From Ruminococcaceae bacterium UBA1734 (GTDB taxonomy: Bacteria > Bacillota > Clostridia > Oscillospirales > Acutalibacteraceae): a stretch of 64,000 nucleotides of DNA. Every line of letters starts with the position of its first letter. The stretch's first letter is position 1. The stretch lies in the NCBI GenBank assembly GCA_002315765.1, contig DCIE01000072.1, positions 1 through 64,000 of the forward strand. The letters run 5' to 3'. Below the pieces are notes generated by a model. It searched no databases. It was given only the letters and a program-made list of their open reading frames with translations, and had not been told where the DNA came from. Shown one piece after another: positions 50,139-58,640 of this stretch. Position numbers and translations under genes: made by a program.

Positions 50139-51122
50139 TTAATGTTCTTGTGTTTTAGGTCTCAACATTAAATCCTTTACAACGGTGTCAATAGGATAAT
50201 TTTCATACAAAACTTTATAGCAGGTTTCAACTATCGGCATACTTACATTATACTTATTAGCCAAATCGTAAGCCAACCTTGCGGCATAATAACCTTCAAC
50301 CGTTCCCACTTCGGCAAGGGCTGTTTTTATATCAACCCCATTTCCCACAAGGTTTCCGAAACGGTTATTTCTACTATGTCTTGATGTACAGGTTACAACC
50401 AAATCACCTATTCCGGCAAGACCTGAAAAGGTGCGTTCATTGGCTCCCATTTTAACACCGAGTCTTGACATTTCCGCAAGTCCTCTTGTAATAAGTGCGG
50501 CTTTACTGTTATCTCCAAGCTTTAGACCATCGCATATTCCGGCACAAATGGCAATTACATTTTTTATTGCACCGCCCAGTTCTACACCCACTACATCGTC
50601 GCTTGTATAAATTCTTAAAAATTCACTTGATAATTCATCCTGAACAATGGATGCCGCAGAAATGCTTGTTGATGCCGCCACAAGAGATGTGGGAATATTT
50701 CTTGCCACTTCTTCGGCATGGGAGGGTCCCGAAAGCACAACAACTTCGCAATCAGGATTTTTTTCCTTTATTATTATTGAAAGGCGTCTATAACTTTCCC
50801 CTTCCAATCCCTTTGACAAATTAACGATTATTCCGTTCTTTTTGTACCTTGAAATTTGTTCGGCAACCGAAGCAACTGCCACAGACGGCGTGGCAATAAC
50901 GGTAATTAAAGAATCTTTTATTACCGACATATCGTTTGTGATTTTTATATCCTTCGGAATTTCAATGCCCTTTAAAAGTTTTTCGCTTGTCCTCTTTTCG
51001 GAAAGCATTTTTACTTCGTCTTCAAATGGGGACCAAAGGGTTACACTATGTCCGCAATTATATGCCGATAAACCCATAGCTATTCCCCAACCGCCGGAGC
51101 CTAAAATTGTTATTTCAGCCAT
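50139..51122 (-). CDS. gpsA: NAD(P)-dependent glycerol-3-phosphate dehydrogenase
   Basis: GpsA (327 aa) makes sn-glycerol-3-phosphate for phospholipid synthesis. Rossmann motif ILGSGGWGIAMG at residues 5-16, substrate blocks VNLSKGLEGES near 102, VLSGPSHAEEV near 133, catalytic Lys in GGAIKNVIAICAG near 185, and SGLAGIGDLVVTC near 238. The ATG at 51122 has GGAGG 8 nt upstream. It overlaps plsY by 8 nt, forming the der-plsY-gpsA lipid/ribosome cluster common in Firmicutes. Confidence 0.95.
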   Translation of the reverse strand: MAEITILGSGGWGIAMGLSAYNCGHSVTLWSPFEDEVKMLSEKRTSEKLLKGIEIPKDIKITNDMSVIKDSLITVIATPSVAVASVAEQISRYKKNGIIVNLSKGLEGESYRRLSIIIKEKNPDCEVVVLSGPSHAEEVARNIPTSLVAASTSISAASIVQDELSSEFLRIYTSDDVVGVELGGAIKNVIAICAGICDGLKLGDNSKAALITRGLAEMSRLGVKMGANERTFSGLAGIGDLVVTCTSRHSRNNRFGNLVGNGVDIKTALAEVGTVEGYYAARLAYDLANKYNVSMPIVETCYKVLYENYPIDTVVKDLMLRPKTQEH

Positions 51123-51771
51123 TCTTTTTTCCTCCGAATGCAAATTTGTTTTCGGTGCCGTTTATTAGCCTTTTTATATTTTCGGTATGTCTTACAAAAA
51201 TAATTACCTCATAAACAAGGCAAATGACAAGTTGAGGAACAAACGGTATTTCGCCATTATTAAAAATCAGAGTACATACTATAACCGCTGTAGTTGCCAA
51301 TAAAGAGCTTAATGAAACAGTCTTTGATATTAACATACCTATAATAAACACCAAAAGTCCTATGACGATTGCCTTTGGGCAACAAAAGAGAAATATTCCC
51401 AGTCCGGTAGCAACACCTTTTCCACCTCTGAACCCAAAGAAAATAGGAAAAATATGACCTATCATACAAGCCAATCCGCATATAAAAGCCCCGTAAACCG
51501 GGTTTGCCCAAAAAACTATTTCTTTTGCCGCAACATAGGAAAAAACCAAACTACCAACCAGTGCTGCCGAAAACCCCTTTAACATATCGCAAACAAAGGT
51601 TAAAATTCCGGTTATTTTCCCTCCAACCCTCAAGGCATTGGTGCTTCCCGCATTTCCGCTTCCGAAGTCCCGTACATCTTTTTTTGTAAACGCTTTAGTG
51701 AAAATAACAGCAAAATTAATGCTTCCCAGCAAATATGTGCCGATTACCGTAGCAACTGCAAAAAAAATCAT
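51115..51771 (-). CDS. plsY: Acyl-phosphate glycerol-3-phosphate acyltransferase PlsY
   Basis: Membrane acyltransferase of 218 aa that acylates glycerol-3-phosphate with acyl-phosphate, the first membrane step of phospholipid synthesis. Conserved motifs: YLLGSINFA near residue 13, FGSGNAGSTNALR near 36, and GFRGGKGVATGLG near 113 within five to seven TM helices. It shares one nucleotide with the der stop and overlaps gpsA, whose product is its substrate supplier. Confidence 0.95.
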   Translation of the reverse strand: MIFFAVATVIGTYLLGSINFAVIFTKAFTKKDVRDFGSGNAGSTNALRVGGKITGILTFVCDMLKGFSAALVGSLVFSYVAAKEIVFWANPVYGAFICGLACMIGHIFPIFFGFRGGKGVATGLGIFLFCCPKAIVIGLLVFIIGMLISKTVSLSSLLATTAVIVCTLIFNNGEIPFVPQLVICLVYEVIIFVRHTENIKRLINGTENKFAFGGKKNG

Positions 51772-53096
51772 TATTTTTCTCCTCTTTCTCTAATAACAAA
51801 TCTAACAGGAGTTCCTTCAAGACCGAAGGTGGAACGAATTTGATTTTCCAAATATCTTTGATAGGAAAAATGAAACAAATCAGCCCTATTACAAAATGCA
51901 ACAAATGTGGGAGGACAGGTTGACGCCTGTGTCATATAATAAATCTTTAACCGCTTTCCTTTATCTGTAGGAGGTTGTACTCTTGCGGTTGCATCGGCAA
52001 GAATGTCATTAAGCTTGCCGGTGGAAATACGCATTGTATTTTGAGTATGAACATATTTTATAAGCTCAAAAAGTCTGTCAATTCTTTGACCGGTTTTCGC
52101 CGAAATAAAAATAATAGGTGCAAATGGCATAAAAGAAAAGTCGTTCATCAGTTTCTTTCGGTAACTATCCATTGTTTGACCGTCTTTTTCCACTATATCC
52201 CACTTATTAACCGCTATTATACAGCCTTTTCCCTGTTCGAGGGCAAGTCCCGCAACCTTGGAGTCCTGCTCGGTAAAGCCCTCCTTACCGTCAAGCATTA
52301 TTACGCATACATCGGCTCTTTCAATAGCCATTTTTGCTCTTAAAATACTGTATTTTTCAATTTTGTCTTCAATCCTGCTTTGTCTTCTGAGTCCTGCGGT
52401 ATCAATGAAATTAAATTTACCGAACTTGTTTTCCACCAAAGCATCAATAGCATCTCTTGTAGTACCGGCAATATCAGATACAATAAGACGGTCTTCACCT
52501 AAAATCTTATTAACCAAAGAGGATTTTCCGGCATTGGGTTTTCCGATAACGGCAACCTTAACTGTGTCCTCGTCATCCTCATCGTCAAAAGCACCATCGG
52601 GAAGATTTTTAAACACCTCGTCAAGCAAATCGCCGGTTCCGTGTCCGTGAACCGAAGAAACGGCAATAGGGTCCCCAAGTCCTAAATTATAAAACTCGTA
52701 AAATTCGGCAGGTACATCTCCCACCTTATCGCATTTATTCACACAAAGCACAATGGGTTTTCCGCTTTTTTGGAGCATTGATGCAATTTCCGCATCGGTT
52801 GCGGTAACACCGGTTTGCATATCCACAACAAACATAATAACACAAGCGGTATCAATGGCAAGTTGAGCCTGAGCTCTCATTCCCGACAGAATAATGTCAT
52901 CGGTTTTCGGCTCAATACCCCCTGTATCAACCAACATAATTTTATGGCCTTCCCACTCGGTATCACCGTATATTCTATCACGGGTTACACCCGGTGTATC
53001 ATCAACTATGGAAAGTCTTTTACCGATAAGTTTATTAAAAAGTGTAGACTTGCCTACATTCGGTCTTCCTACAACGGCAACAATCGGTTTTGACAT
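51771..53096 (-). CDS. der: Ribosome biogenesis GTPase Der (EngA)
   Basis: Two tandem GTPase domains and a KH-like C-terminus, 441 aa; acts in 50S assembly. G domain 1: GRPNVGKST (residue 8), DDTPG, VDTGG, NKCD. G domain 2: GKPNAGKSS (near 184), DIAGTTRD, DTAG, NKWD. The KH-like domain runs from about residue 350 (YYMTQASTCPPTFVAFCN). Length and order are standard. It is first of the der-plsY-gpsA group. Confidence 0.97.
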   Translation of the reverse strand: MSKPIVAVVGRPNVGKSTLFNKLIGKRLSIVDDTPGVTRDRIYGDTEWEGHKIMLVDTGGIEPKTDDIILSGMRAQAQLAIDTACVIMFVVDMQTGVTATDAEIASMLQKSGKPIVLCVNKCDKVGDVPAEFYEFYNLGLGDPIAVSSVHGHGTGDLLDEVFKNLPDGAFDDEDDEDTVKVAVIGKPNAGKSSLVNKILGEDRLIVSDIAGTTRDAIDALVENKFGKFNFIDTAGLRRQSRIEDKIEKYSILRAKMAIERADVCVIMLDGKEGFTEQDSKVAGLALEQGKGCIIAVNKWDIVEKDGQTMDSYRKKLMNDFSFMPFAPIIFISAKTGQRIDRLFELIKYVHTQNTMRISTGKLNDILADATARVQPPTDKGKRLKIYYMTQASTCPPTFVAFCNRADLFHFSYQRYLENQIRSTFGLEGTPVRFVIRERGEK

Positions 53097-53114
53097 TAAA
53101 ACACTCCCTTTCTT

Positions 53115-54413
53115 TCATCCCACAATGGATTCTATAAGTGAATATCCATCGCATTCCGTAACTTTTATACCAATGTTTAGTTTTTCGGAAAGTTCATCTA
53201 CCGTAATGCTATCCAAGAACATATCGCCCTCACTTCTGAGCATTGATGACGGTATCAATATTTCTTCCCCTAAATCTTTATTCTGTAACTGGTCGTATAT
53301 ATCGGTTGCCGTTACAAGTCCCGCAACCGTTATTCTCTCTCCGAAATAGTGATTGACTATTCCGAAAACATTACATTTAAGTCCTTTTACCTTTTCTTCG
53401 CATTTTAAAGCAATATCTTTTATCAGCGGATATGCCGCAACTCCGGTAACAAGTGTAACCGTTTTATTTAATGAAGCACAATCCAAATCTTCTAATGCAT
53501 CGTAGGCTTCCTTTTTAAGCAAAGCCCACATTCCCACACCGTTTTCAAGCTGCAAAAAATCGCCGTAATAATCAGCCTCGGGCATTTTTCTTTTGCTGAG
53601 CAAATAAAACTCATCCGCAGCATAGCAACGCCGTTCGCCATACTTTTCTAACGAAGTATCTCCGAATTTCTCAATTATATCAATTGTTTCACCGGCTGTG
53701 GTTTCATTAAAAGGAACAAGCTTTGCCAATCCTTCACGATGATTTGACAATCCAACCGGAACACAGGCAATACACTCAACATTTTCGTATTCAAGTAGGT
53801 CGTTAAGACTTTTTTCCAACTCTTGTCCGTCATTATATCCGGGACATAAAACAAGCTGACAATTCATCTTTATACCGGCACTGTTAAGTCTTGGTATTAT
53901 CTCTAAAACCTTTCCGGCATTTTTATTCGCCATCATTTTTACACGAAGTTCGGGATTTGTGGTGTGTACCGAAATATTTACGGGACTGATATGCATTTTA
54001 ATAATTCGGTCAATTTCGTGCTCGGTTAAATTTGTAAGGGTAATATAATTTCCGAATAGGAATGAAAGTCTTGAATCGTCATCCTTAAAATAAAGGCTGT
54101 CTCTCATACCTTTCGGTAACTGGTCAATAAAGCAAAATACACATTTGTTTCTGCAAGACCTTTTTTCGTCCATTAAATATGTATTAAAATTAAGGCCGAG
54201 TTCCTCAAATTCCTCTTTTTTTGTCTTTTTTTTCTTTATTTTTCCCTTATGGTCTATATATTCAACAACAATTTTCTCATTACTTTGATAAAAACGGTAA
54301 TCAAGCACATCGGTTATTTCCTCACCGTTTATTGTTAGCAATGTGTCTCCCGGTTTTATCCCGAGTTTTTGTGCAGGACTCTTCTTTTCAACCTCAAAAA
54401 CCGTTACTGCCAT
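53115..54413 (-). CDS. PDZ-radical SAM protein, DUF512 family
   Basis: Protein of 432 aa: N-terminal PDZ-like domain (SPAQKLGIKPGDTLLTINGEE in two parts, residues 10-32), a radical SAM core with RSCRNKCVFCFIDQLP (CxxxCxxC) near residue 82, and the C-terminal DUF512 domain (VTGVAAYPLI, NVFGIVNHYFG, GLVTATDI). This architecture is near-universal in anaerobic Clostridia and nearly always sits upstream of der; its reaction has not been established to my knowledge. AGGTGG lies upstream of the start. Confidence 0.9.
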   Translation of the reverse strand: MAVTVFEVEKKSPAQKLGIKPGDTLLTINGEEITDVLDYRFYQSNEKIVVEYIDHKGKIKKKKTKKEEFEELGLNFNTYLMDEKRSCRNKCVFCFIDQLPKGMRDSLYFKDDDSRLSFLFGNYITLTNLTEHEIDRIIKMHISPVNISVHTTNPELRVKMMANKNAGKVLEIIPRLNSAGIKMNCQLVLCPGYNDGQELEKSLNDLLEYENVECIACVPVGLSNHREGLAKLVPFNETTAGETIDIIEKFGDTSLEKYGERRCYAADEFYLLSKRKMPEADYYGDFLQLENGVGMWALLKKEAYDALEDLDCASLNKTVTLVTGVAAYPLIKDIALKCEEKVKGLKCNVFGIVNHYFGERITVAGLVTATDIYDQLQNKDLGEEILIPSSMLRSEGDMFLDSITVDELSEKLNIGIKVTECDGYSLIESIVG

Positions 54414-54431
54414 GAATATATCACCACCTAA

Positions 54432-54463
54432 AAATAAAAGGGGAGGACTTTCTTCCTCCCCTT
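54432..54463 (-). terminator. Terminator of the yceD-rpmF operon
   Basis: 10-bp GC-rich stem AAGGGGAGGA/TCCTCCCCTT followed by TTATTTTT on the minus strand. Confidence 0.85.
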
Positions 54464-54475
54464 ATGCAAAACTGA

Positions 54476-54658
54476 TTATTCTGCAATGTCAACAACCTGA
54501 CGACCGTTGTACTTGCCACAAGTGGGGCAAATTCTATGCGGACGCTTATAAGCACCGCAATCAGCGCATCTTACAAGTGTTGGAGCATTAAGCTTCCAGA
54601 GGTTGTTTCTTCTTTTATCTCTTCTTGCTTTTGAAGTTTTTCTCTTTGGTACTGCCAT
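54476..54658 (-). CDS. rpmF: 50S ribosomal protein L32
   Basis: L32 of 60 aa, starting MAVPKRKTSKARRDKRR. The zinc-binding form: CADC (residues 31-34) and CPTC (44-47) Cys pairs are intact. A good SD (AAGGAGG) precedes it. It is paired with yceD, as in most bacteria. Confidence 0.98.
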   Translation of the reverse strand: MAVPKRKTSKARRDKRRNNLWKLNAPTLVRCADCGAYKRPHRICPTCGKYNGRQVVDIAE

Positions 54659-54689
54659 CGTAGTATCCTCCTTAAAAGGTTATATAAAT

Positions 54690-55187
54690 TTAATTATTAA
54701 GTAAATCTGCGAGCTTAGCAAGCCTTGGGTCGATACTTTCGCTCTTACATTCACAGTTTCCCTCATTTAAGTTCTTTCCGCAGGAAAAGCAGTATCCTTT
54801 GCATGTCTCTTTACAAAGGTGCTTCGCAGGAAGGCTTAAGAACACTTCGGTAAATACGAGCTCGTCCACATCGAGTTTCATATCGGGAACCGTAATAATA
54901 GTATCGCTTTCCTCTCCCTCAATGGAAGTGGCAAGCATTTTGTCAAGCTCAATACTGTAATGCTTTACAGTATCTTTGCCGCATCTATCGCATGGCGCAT
55001 CAAAATCATAGTCCATAAAAATATCAATTTCTACCACACCGGCACGATTAAAAACCTTGCCTTTAACCGAAACGGGGGTTTTGAGCGGAAATCCACCCGA
55101 AAAATCGGTTTCACTCATATCCAGTGAAGAGTCGATAGAAATTTCTTTGCCTATGTTGGCAAAGACACTTTTAAGGTCTAAAACCAT
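54690..55187 (-). CDS. yceD: YceD/DUF177 family protein
   Basis: DUF177 protein of 165 aa, linked to 23S rRNA accumulation in plants and bacteria (family knowledge). The two-Cys beta core DAPCDRCGKDT near residue 70 and the C-terminal Cys cluster HLCKETCKGYCFSCGKN near 125 are the family signature; the end DPRLAKLADLL is diagnostic. The start at 55187 has GGTGGTG 5 nt upstream. It is cotranscribed with rpmF from the promoter at 55225-55253. Confidence 0.93.
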   Translation of the reverse strand: MVLDLKSVFANIGKEISIDSSLDMSETDFSGGFPLKTPVSVKGKVFNRAGVVEIDIFMDYDFDAPCDRCGKDTVKHYSIELDKMLATSIEGEESDTIITVPDMKLDVDELVFTEVFLSLPAKHLCKETCKGYCFSCGKNLNEGNCECKSESIDPRLAKLADLLNN

Positions 55188-55224
55188 TTTTGCACCACCA
55201 ATAAAGCAAAACGGCACGGATATA

Positions 55225-55253
55225 ATTATATATATAATGTACCACTTTGTCAA
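55225..55253 (-). promoter_or_regulatory. Promoter of yceD-rpmF
   Basis: Minus strand TTGACA, 17 nt, TATAAT: full consensus. Confidence 0.85.
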
Positions 55254-55276
55254 GACTTATTTTTCAAATATAAAAA

Positions 55277-55603
55277 GAGCCGACAATAAGCCGAGTTCTG
55301 TCAAGCACGGTTATCTATCTCGACAAGAAATTGCTTCCTTGCTCAAGCCGCTCTTCGTGGCACACCGGGCAGGTGTATCGCCACAGTCAGCGTTGCTCCG
55401 AATAGGGTTTACAGGCTTTCAATGTCTCCAAAGAAAGCGGTGAGCTCTTACCTCGCCTTTCCACCCTTACCGAATTAATCGGCGGTATATCTCTGTTGCA
55501 CTTTCCCTAAGGTTACCCTCGGCGGCCGTTAGCCGTTATTCTGCCCTGTGGGGCTCGGACTTTCCTCACAAATCTGAAATTTGCGCAACCGTGTAGTCGA
55601 CTC
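55277..55603 (-). ncRNA. rnpB: RNase P RNA
   Basis: Catalytic RNA of RNase P, about 327 nt, bacterial type A-like. On the minus strand the P4 5' element GAGGAAAGTCCGAGCCCC, the CR-V block AGTGCAACAGAGATATACCG and the 3' element GACAGAACTCGGCTTAT are all present in order. P1 pairs GAGTCGAC at the 5' end with GTCGGCTC at the 3' end, which set the boundaries; a T5 run follows. It processes pre-tRNA 5' ends with RnpA. Confidence 0.95.
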
Positions 55604-55610
55604 CGTAATT

Positions 55611-55639
55611 ATTTTACCACAAAAAAGTCCTTGTGTCAA
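55611..55639 (-). promoter_or_regulatory. Promoter of rnpB
   Basis: Minus strand TTGACA, 17 nt, TAAAAT, ending 7 nt before the P1 helix. Confidence 0.8.
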
Positions 55640-55697
55640 AAAGTAATTTACACGAATAGTATATTTTTAGAAAACTATTGAAAGTCGGGTGCAATTT

Positions 55698-56768
55698 ATG
55701 AAAAGTCCTACTTACTTTTTAGCCGCAAATTCTTTTGAAGGTTTTATTTCCAATTTTAAAGATAATTATAATCCCCTTACAGGTTACAGTGCCTACATAA
55801 TTAAAGGAGGTCCGGGAACCGGGAAATCCTCTTTCCTTAAATATGTGGCAAGAATTGCCCGAAAGCGAGGTTATGAAGTTACCATTTGCCCCTGCTCTTC
55901 GGACCCCGATTCTCTTGACGGGATAATTATAAGTGAGCTTAAAATAATAATTATCGACGGAACAGCACCCCATATTGTAGAACCGGTTTATCCCGGTGTA
56001 TGCGAAGAAATAATAAATTTAGGTAGCTTTTGGGATTCGTCGTATCTAAAATCAAAACGCTTCGAGATTATTAATATAACAAACATTAACAAAGCCCTTC
56101 ACAAGACCGCTTCACGCTATCTTTTGGCTTGTGGGGAAATTACCAAGGAAAACCTAAGTATTTTAGACAAATACACAAAAAAAGATAAGGTATTGAAATT
56201 TGCTCAAAACATTTGCAAGAATAATATTCCTTCAAAAAGTTTAAATATCGGCGAAGAAAACATCAGATACATTGAAGGTGTAACTCCAAAGGGAGTAATA
56301 AGTTTTACCGAAACCATAACCGACTCGGTTAAAAATATGCTGATAATAAAGGACAACCAGGGTTCTGTTTCCGGAAATGTTACCGATTATATAAGAAATT
56401 ACGCACTGTCAAGAGGTTATGATATTATTACCGTTAAAAATCCTTACCTGCCCAATTTATTAATTGACCATATTGTTATTCCCGAACTTAGCTTTGCTGT
56501 TGTAACCGAAAGAAATAATTTAAAATTTCTCACTGACACCCGAAGAATTCACGCAAGAAGATTTATGGATATAGGAGAAATAAATCGGGTTAAAAACCGA
56601 CTGAGTTTTAACAATAAGATTAAAAACGAACTTTTGATGTCGGCGATTGATACTATAAGAAAGGCAAAAATCACTCACGATGCACTGGAAAAATACTATA
56701 TTTCTTCCATGAACTTTGAGAAAATGACCGAATTTGCCGAAAATTTTGCCGAAAAAATACTAAAGTAA
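55698..56768 (+). CDS. P-loop ATPase of unknown function (PRK06851-like)
   Basis: Protein of 356 aa with a Walker A IKGGPGTGKSSFLK near residue 34 and a second, more divergent nucleoside-triphosphatase-like half (KNMLIIKDNQGSVSGNVTDYI near 208). The second half replaces the P-loop with SVSGN. The double-domain layout matches the PRK06851-type proteins of spore formers, for which I know no function. The ATG at 55698 has GGGTG 6 nt upstream. It is divergent from rnpB and ends 34 nt before the TauE genes. Confidence 0.7.
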   Translation: MKSPTYFLAANSFEGFISNFKDNYNPLTGYSAYIIKGGPGTGKSSFLKYVARIARKRGYEVTICPCSSDPDSLDGIIISELKIIIIDGTAPHIVEPVYPGVCEEIINLGSFWDSSYLKSKRFEIINITNINKALHKTASRYLLACGEITKENLSILDKYTKKDKVLKFAQNICKNNIPSKSLNIGEENIRYIEGVTPKGVISFTETITDSVKNMLIIKDNQGSVSGNVTDYIRNYALSRGYDIITVKNPYLPNLLIDHIVIPELSFAVVTERNNLKFLTDTRRIHARRFMDIGEINRVKNRLSFNNKIKNELLMSAIDTIRKAKITHDALEKYYISSMNFEKMTEFAENFAEKILK

Positions 56769-56802
56769 TCTTTTTTGTTAAAACTATTTTGGGTGAGGAT
56801 AG

Positions 56803-57153
56803 TTGAGCAAAATTAAAAATTTTTTAATTGGCATATTAATAGGTATAGTAAATTCTTTTTTCGGCTCAGGAGGGGGTATGCTTGTCGTACCCCTTTTAAA
56901 AAAACAGGATTTTGAGCAAAAGGATGCTCACAGAAACGCAATCGCAGTTATCTTGCCCATTTCGGTAATAAGTGCTATTATCTATATTTATAGAGGCAGT
57001 GTTAAAATAAGTGATGCTTTTCCTTATATGATTACAGGCTTATTAGGGGCATTTTTGGGAACAAAAATTCTTGAGAAAATATCTCCTAAAATACTAAAAG
57101 CAGTATTTTCGGGATTTATGATTTATGCAGGTATCCGCCTGCTTTTCAAATGA
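56803..57153 (+). CDS. TauE/SafE family permease, first half-size gene
   Basis: Half-length TauE/SafE membrane protein (116 aa) with three or four helices. The family motif GIVNSFFGSGGGMLVVPLL is at residues 14-32 and AHRNAIAVILPISVISA follows near 43. Full-length members have about 250 aa with two such repeats in one chain. Here the second repeat is a separate gene that overlaps by 4 nt (ATGA). The two products probably assemble as a heterodimer. The start is a TTG with GTGAGGA upstream. Substrate (sulfite, sulfonate or other small anion) unknown. Confidence 0.8.
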   Translation: MSKIKNFLIGILIGIVNSFFGSGGGMLVVPLLKKQDFEQKDAHRNAIAVILPISVISAIIYIYRGSVKISDAFPYMITGLLGAFLGTKILEKISPKILKAVFSGFMIYAGIRLLFK

Positions 57154-57542
57154 ATATCCTGGCCCTTTTAGCAGGGCTTTTTTCAGGGATATTAGGCTCT
57201 ATGGGACTTGGCGGCGGAGCAGTGTTAATAATATATTTATCGGTATTTAAAAATGTGGGACAACTTAAATCCCAAGGCACTAATCTAATATTTTTTATTC
57301 CTATTGCCCTTTTTTCGGTAGTTTATTACACCTATAAAAAACAAATTAAATGGAAAACTGTTTTGCCCATAATAACAGGCGGTATAATCGGCGGATTCGG
57401 CGGTGTACTATTGACAACATTAATAAGCGAAAAACTCCTCTCGAAAGCCTTTGGTGTTTTCCTTATTTTATTAGGCATTAAGGAAATAGCAAATCTCATA
57501 AAGCAACTCTTGAAAAAGAAGAAAAACAATGATATAATGTAA
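57150..57542 (+). CDS. TauE/SafE family permease, second half-size gene
   Basis: Second half (130 aa) of the split TauE/SafE permease. The repeat motif GLFSGILGSMGLGGGAVLII is at residues 9-28, QLKSQGTNLIFFIPIALFS at about 40, and the last helix AFGVFLILLGIKEI near 105, then a Lys-rich tail. The ATG overlaps the stop of the first half. The lexA promoter lies in its last codons. Confidence 0.8.
   Translation: MNILALLAGLFSGILGSMGLGGGAVLIIYLSVFKNVGQLKSQGTNLIFFIPIALFSVVYYTYKKQIKWKTVLPIITGGIIGGFGGVLLTTLISEKLLSKAFGVFLILLGIKEIANLIKQLLKKKKNNDIM
57510..57538 (+). promoter_or_regulatory. lexA promoter
   Basis: TTGAAA, 17 nt, TATAAT with TG one base before the -10, inside the end of the second TauE gene. 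Confidence 0.65.
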
Positions 57543-57543
57543 A

Positions 57544-57557
57544 CGAATAGATGTTCT
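57544..57557 (+). promoter_or_regulatory. Candidate LexA operator (SOS box)
   Basis: CGAATAGATGTTCT matches 12 of 14 positions of the Gram-positive SOS box CGAACRNRYGTTYC and would cover the transcription start of lexA, 6 nt after the -10, as expected for autorepression. Confidence 0.65.
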
Positions 57558-57583
57558 TTTTTATTAAAGTGAGGAGAAAAGAT

Positions 57584-58171
57584 ATGGAAAAAGCACCTCT
57601 TACCGAAAAACAAACTGCCGTTTATAATTTCTTGGTTAAAAAATCGACAAAAGGACTTCCTCCCACAGTCAGAGAAATTTGCGAAGAAACCGGAATTAAG
57701 TCCACATCCACCGTTCATGCCATACTTAATGTTTTGGAGGAAAACGGTTACATAAGCCGTGATGCAAAATTTTCACGGGCAATCAGAATTGAAAATGATT
57801 TTAAATCGGCTTTTGTTCCGCTTGTAGGAAAGGTAACTGCCGGACAACCGATTTTAGCTGTTGAGCAAATAGAAGACTACATCCCCTATCCCACCGACAA
57901 CTCTGACGGACTCTTTGCTCTGAAGGTTTCGGGACTTAGTATGAAAAACATAGGCATACTTGACGGTGATATTGTTATTGCGGATAAAAACAAGCCTTGC
58001 AAAAACGGTGATATTATCATCGGTATGGACGGCGATAGTGCCACTGTAAAACGATTGGTAATAAAGGACAAGCAGGTAATATTTATGCCCGAAAACCCGG
58101 ATTTTTCACCTATTTATCCCGAAAAGCCTTCGGTTTTGGGAAAAGTTATAGGAAGTTTTCGTAAATATTAG
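57584..58171 (+). CDS. lexA: LexA repressor
   Basis: SOS repressor/autoprotease of 195 aa. N-terminal winged helix with PTVREICEETGIKSTSTVH near residue 29, cleavage site VTAGQPI (Ala-Gly) near 85, catalytic Ser in VSGLSMKN near 119 and catalytic Lys in ATVKRLVI near 157. The ATG at 57584 has GAGGAG about 7 nt upstream. It has its own promoter with an SOS-like operator. rnhA and queT follow on the same strand. Confidence 0.95.
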   Translation: MEKAPLTEKQTAVYNFLVKKSTKGLPPTVREICEETGIKSTSTVHAILNVLEENGYISRDAKFSRAIRIENDFKSAFVPLVGKVTAGQPILAVEQIEDYIPYPTDNSDGLFALKVSGLSMKNIGILDGDIVIADKNKPCKNGDIIIGMDGDSATVKRLVIKDKQVIFMPENPDFSPIYPEKPSVLGKVIGSFRKY

Positions 58172-58182
58172 GAGTAAATTTT

Positions 58183-58638
58183 GTGATAGTTATGCAAAAA
58201 TCAGTTGAATTATTTACCGATGGTGCCTGTTCGGGAAATCCGGGTCCCGGAGGTTGGGGTGCTATTCTTCGTTTCGGAAACCATATTAAAGAAATCTCCG
58301 GCGGAGAAAAGGAAACCACCAATAACCGTATGGAGCTTACCGCTGTTATTAAAGGACTTGAAGCTCTTAAAGAACCTTGTTATGTTACTTTAACCACCGA
58401 TTCAAAATATGTTTCAGATGGTATCACAAAGGGTTGGGCGGAGTCTTGGCAAAAAAACGGTTGGAAAAAAGCCGACAAAAAACCTGCACTTAACCCCGAC
58501 CTTTGGGAAAGACTCTTAGAGCTTCTTAAAAAGCACGAGGTTAATGTAAATTGGGTAAAGGGACATGCAGGTCATCCCGAAAACGAACGGTGCGACGAAC
58601 TTGCAGTTGCTTATTATAAAAATCTTTCGGGCATATAA
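58183..58638 (+). CDS. rnhA: Ribonuclease HI
   Basis: RNase HI of 151 aa; degrades the RNA strand of RNA-DNA hybrids. The four acidic residues are visible: Asp in LFTDGACSGNPG, Glu in NNRMELTAVI, Asp in LTTDSKYV and Asp in ERCDELAV, plus the His loop KGHAGHPENE. The handle region KGWAESWQKNGWKKADKKP is present, as in E. coli RnhA. The GTG at 58183 is chosen because GGAG lies 8 nt upstream; ATG three codons later is the alternative. It follows lexA by 11 nt. Confidence 0.95.
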   Translation: MIVMQKSVELFTDGACSGNPGPGGWGAILRFGNHIKEISGGEKETTNNRMELTAVIKGLEALKEPCYVTLTTDSKYVSDGITKGWAESWQKNGWKKADKKPALNPDLWERLLELLKKHEVNVNWVKGHAGHPENERCDELAVAYYKNLSGI

Positions 58639-58640
58639 TT

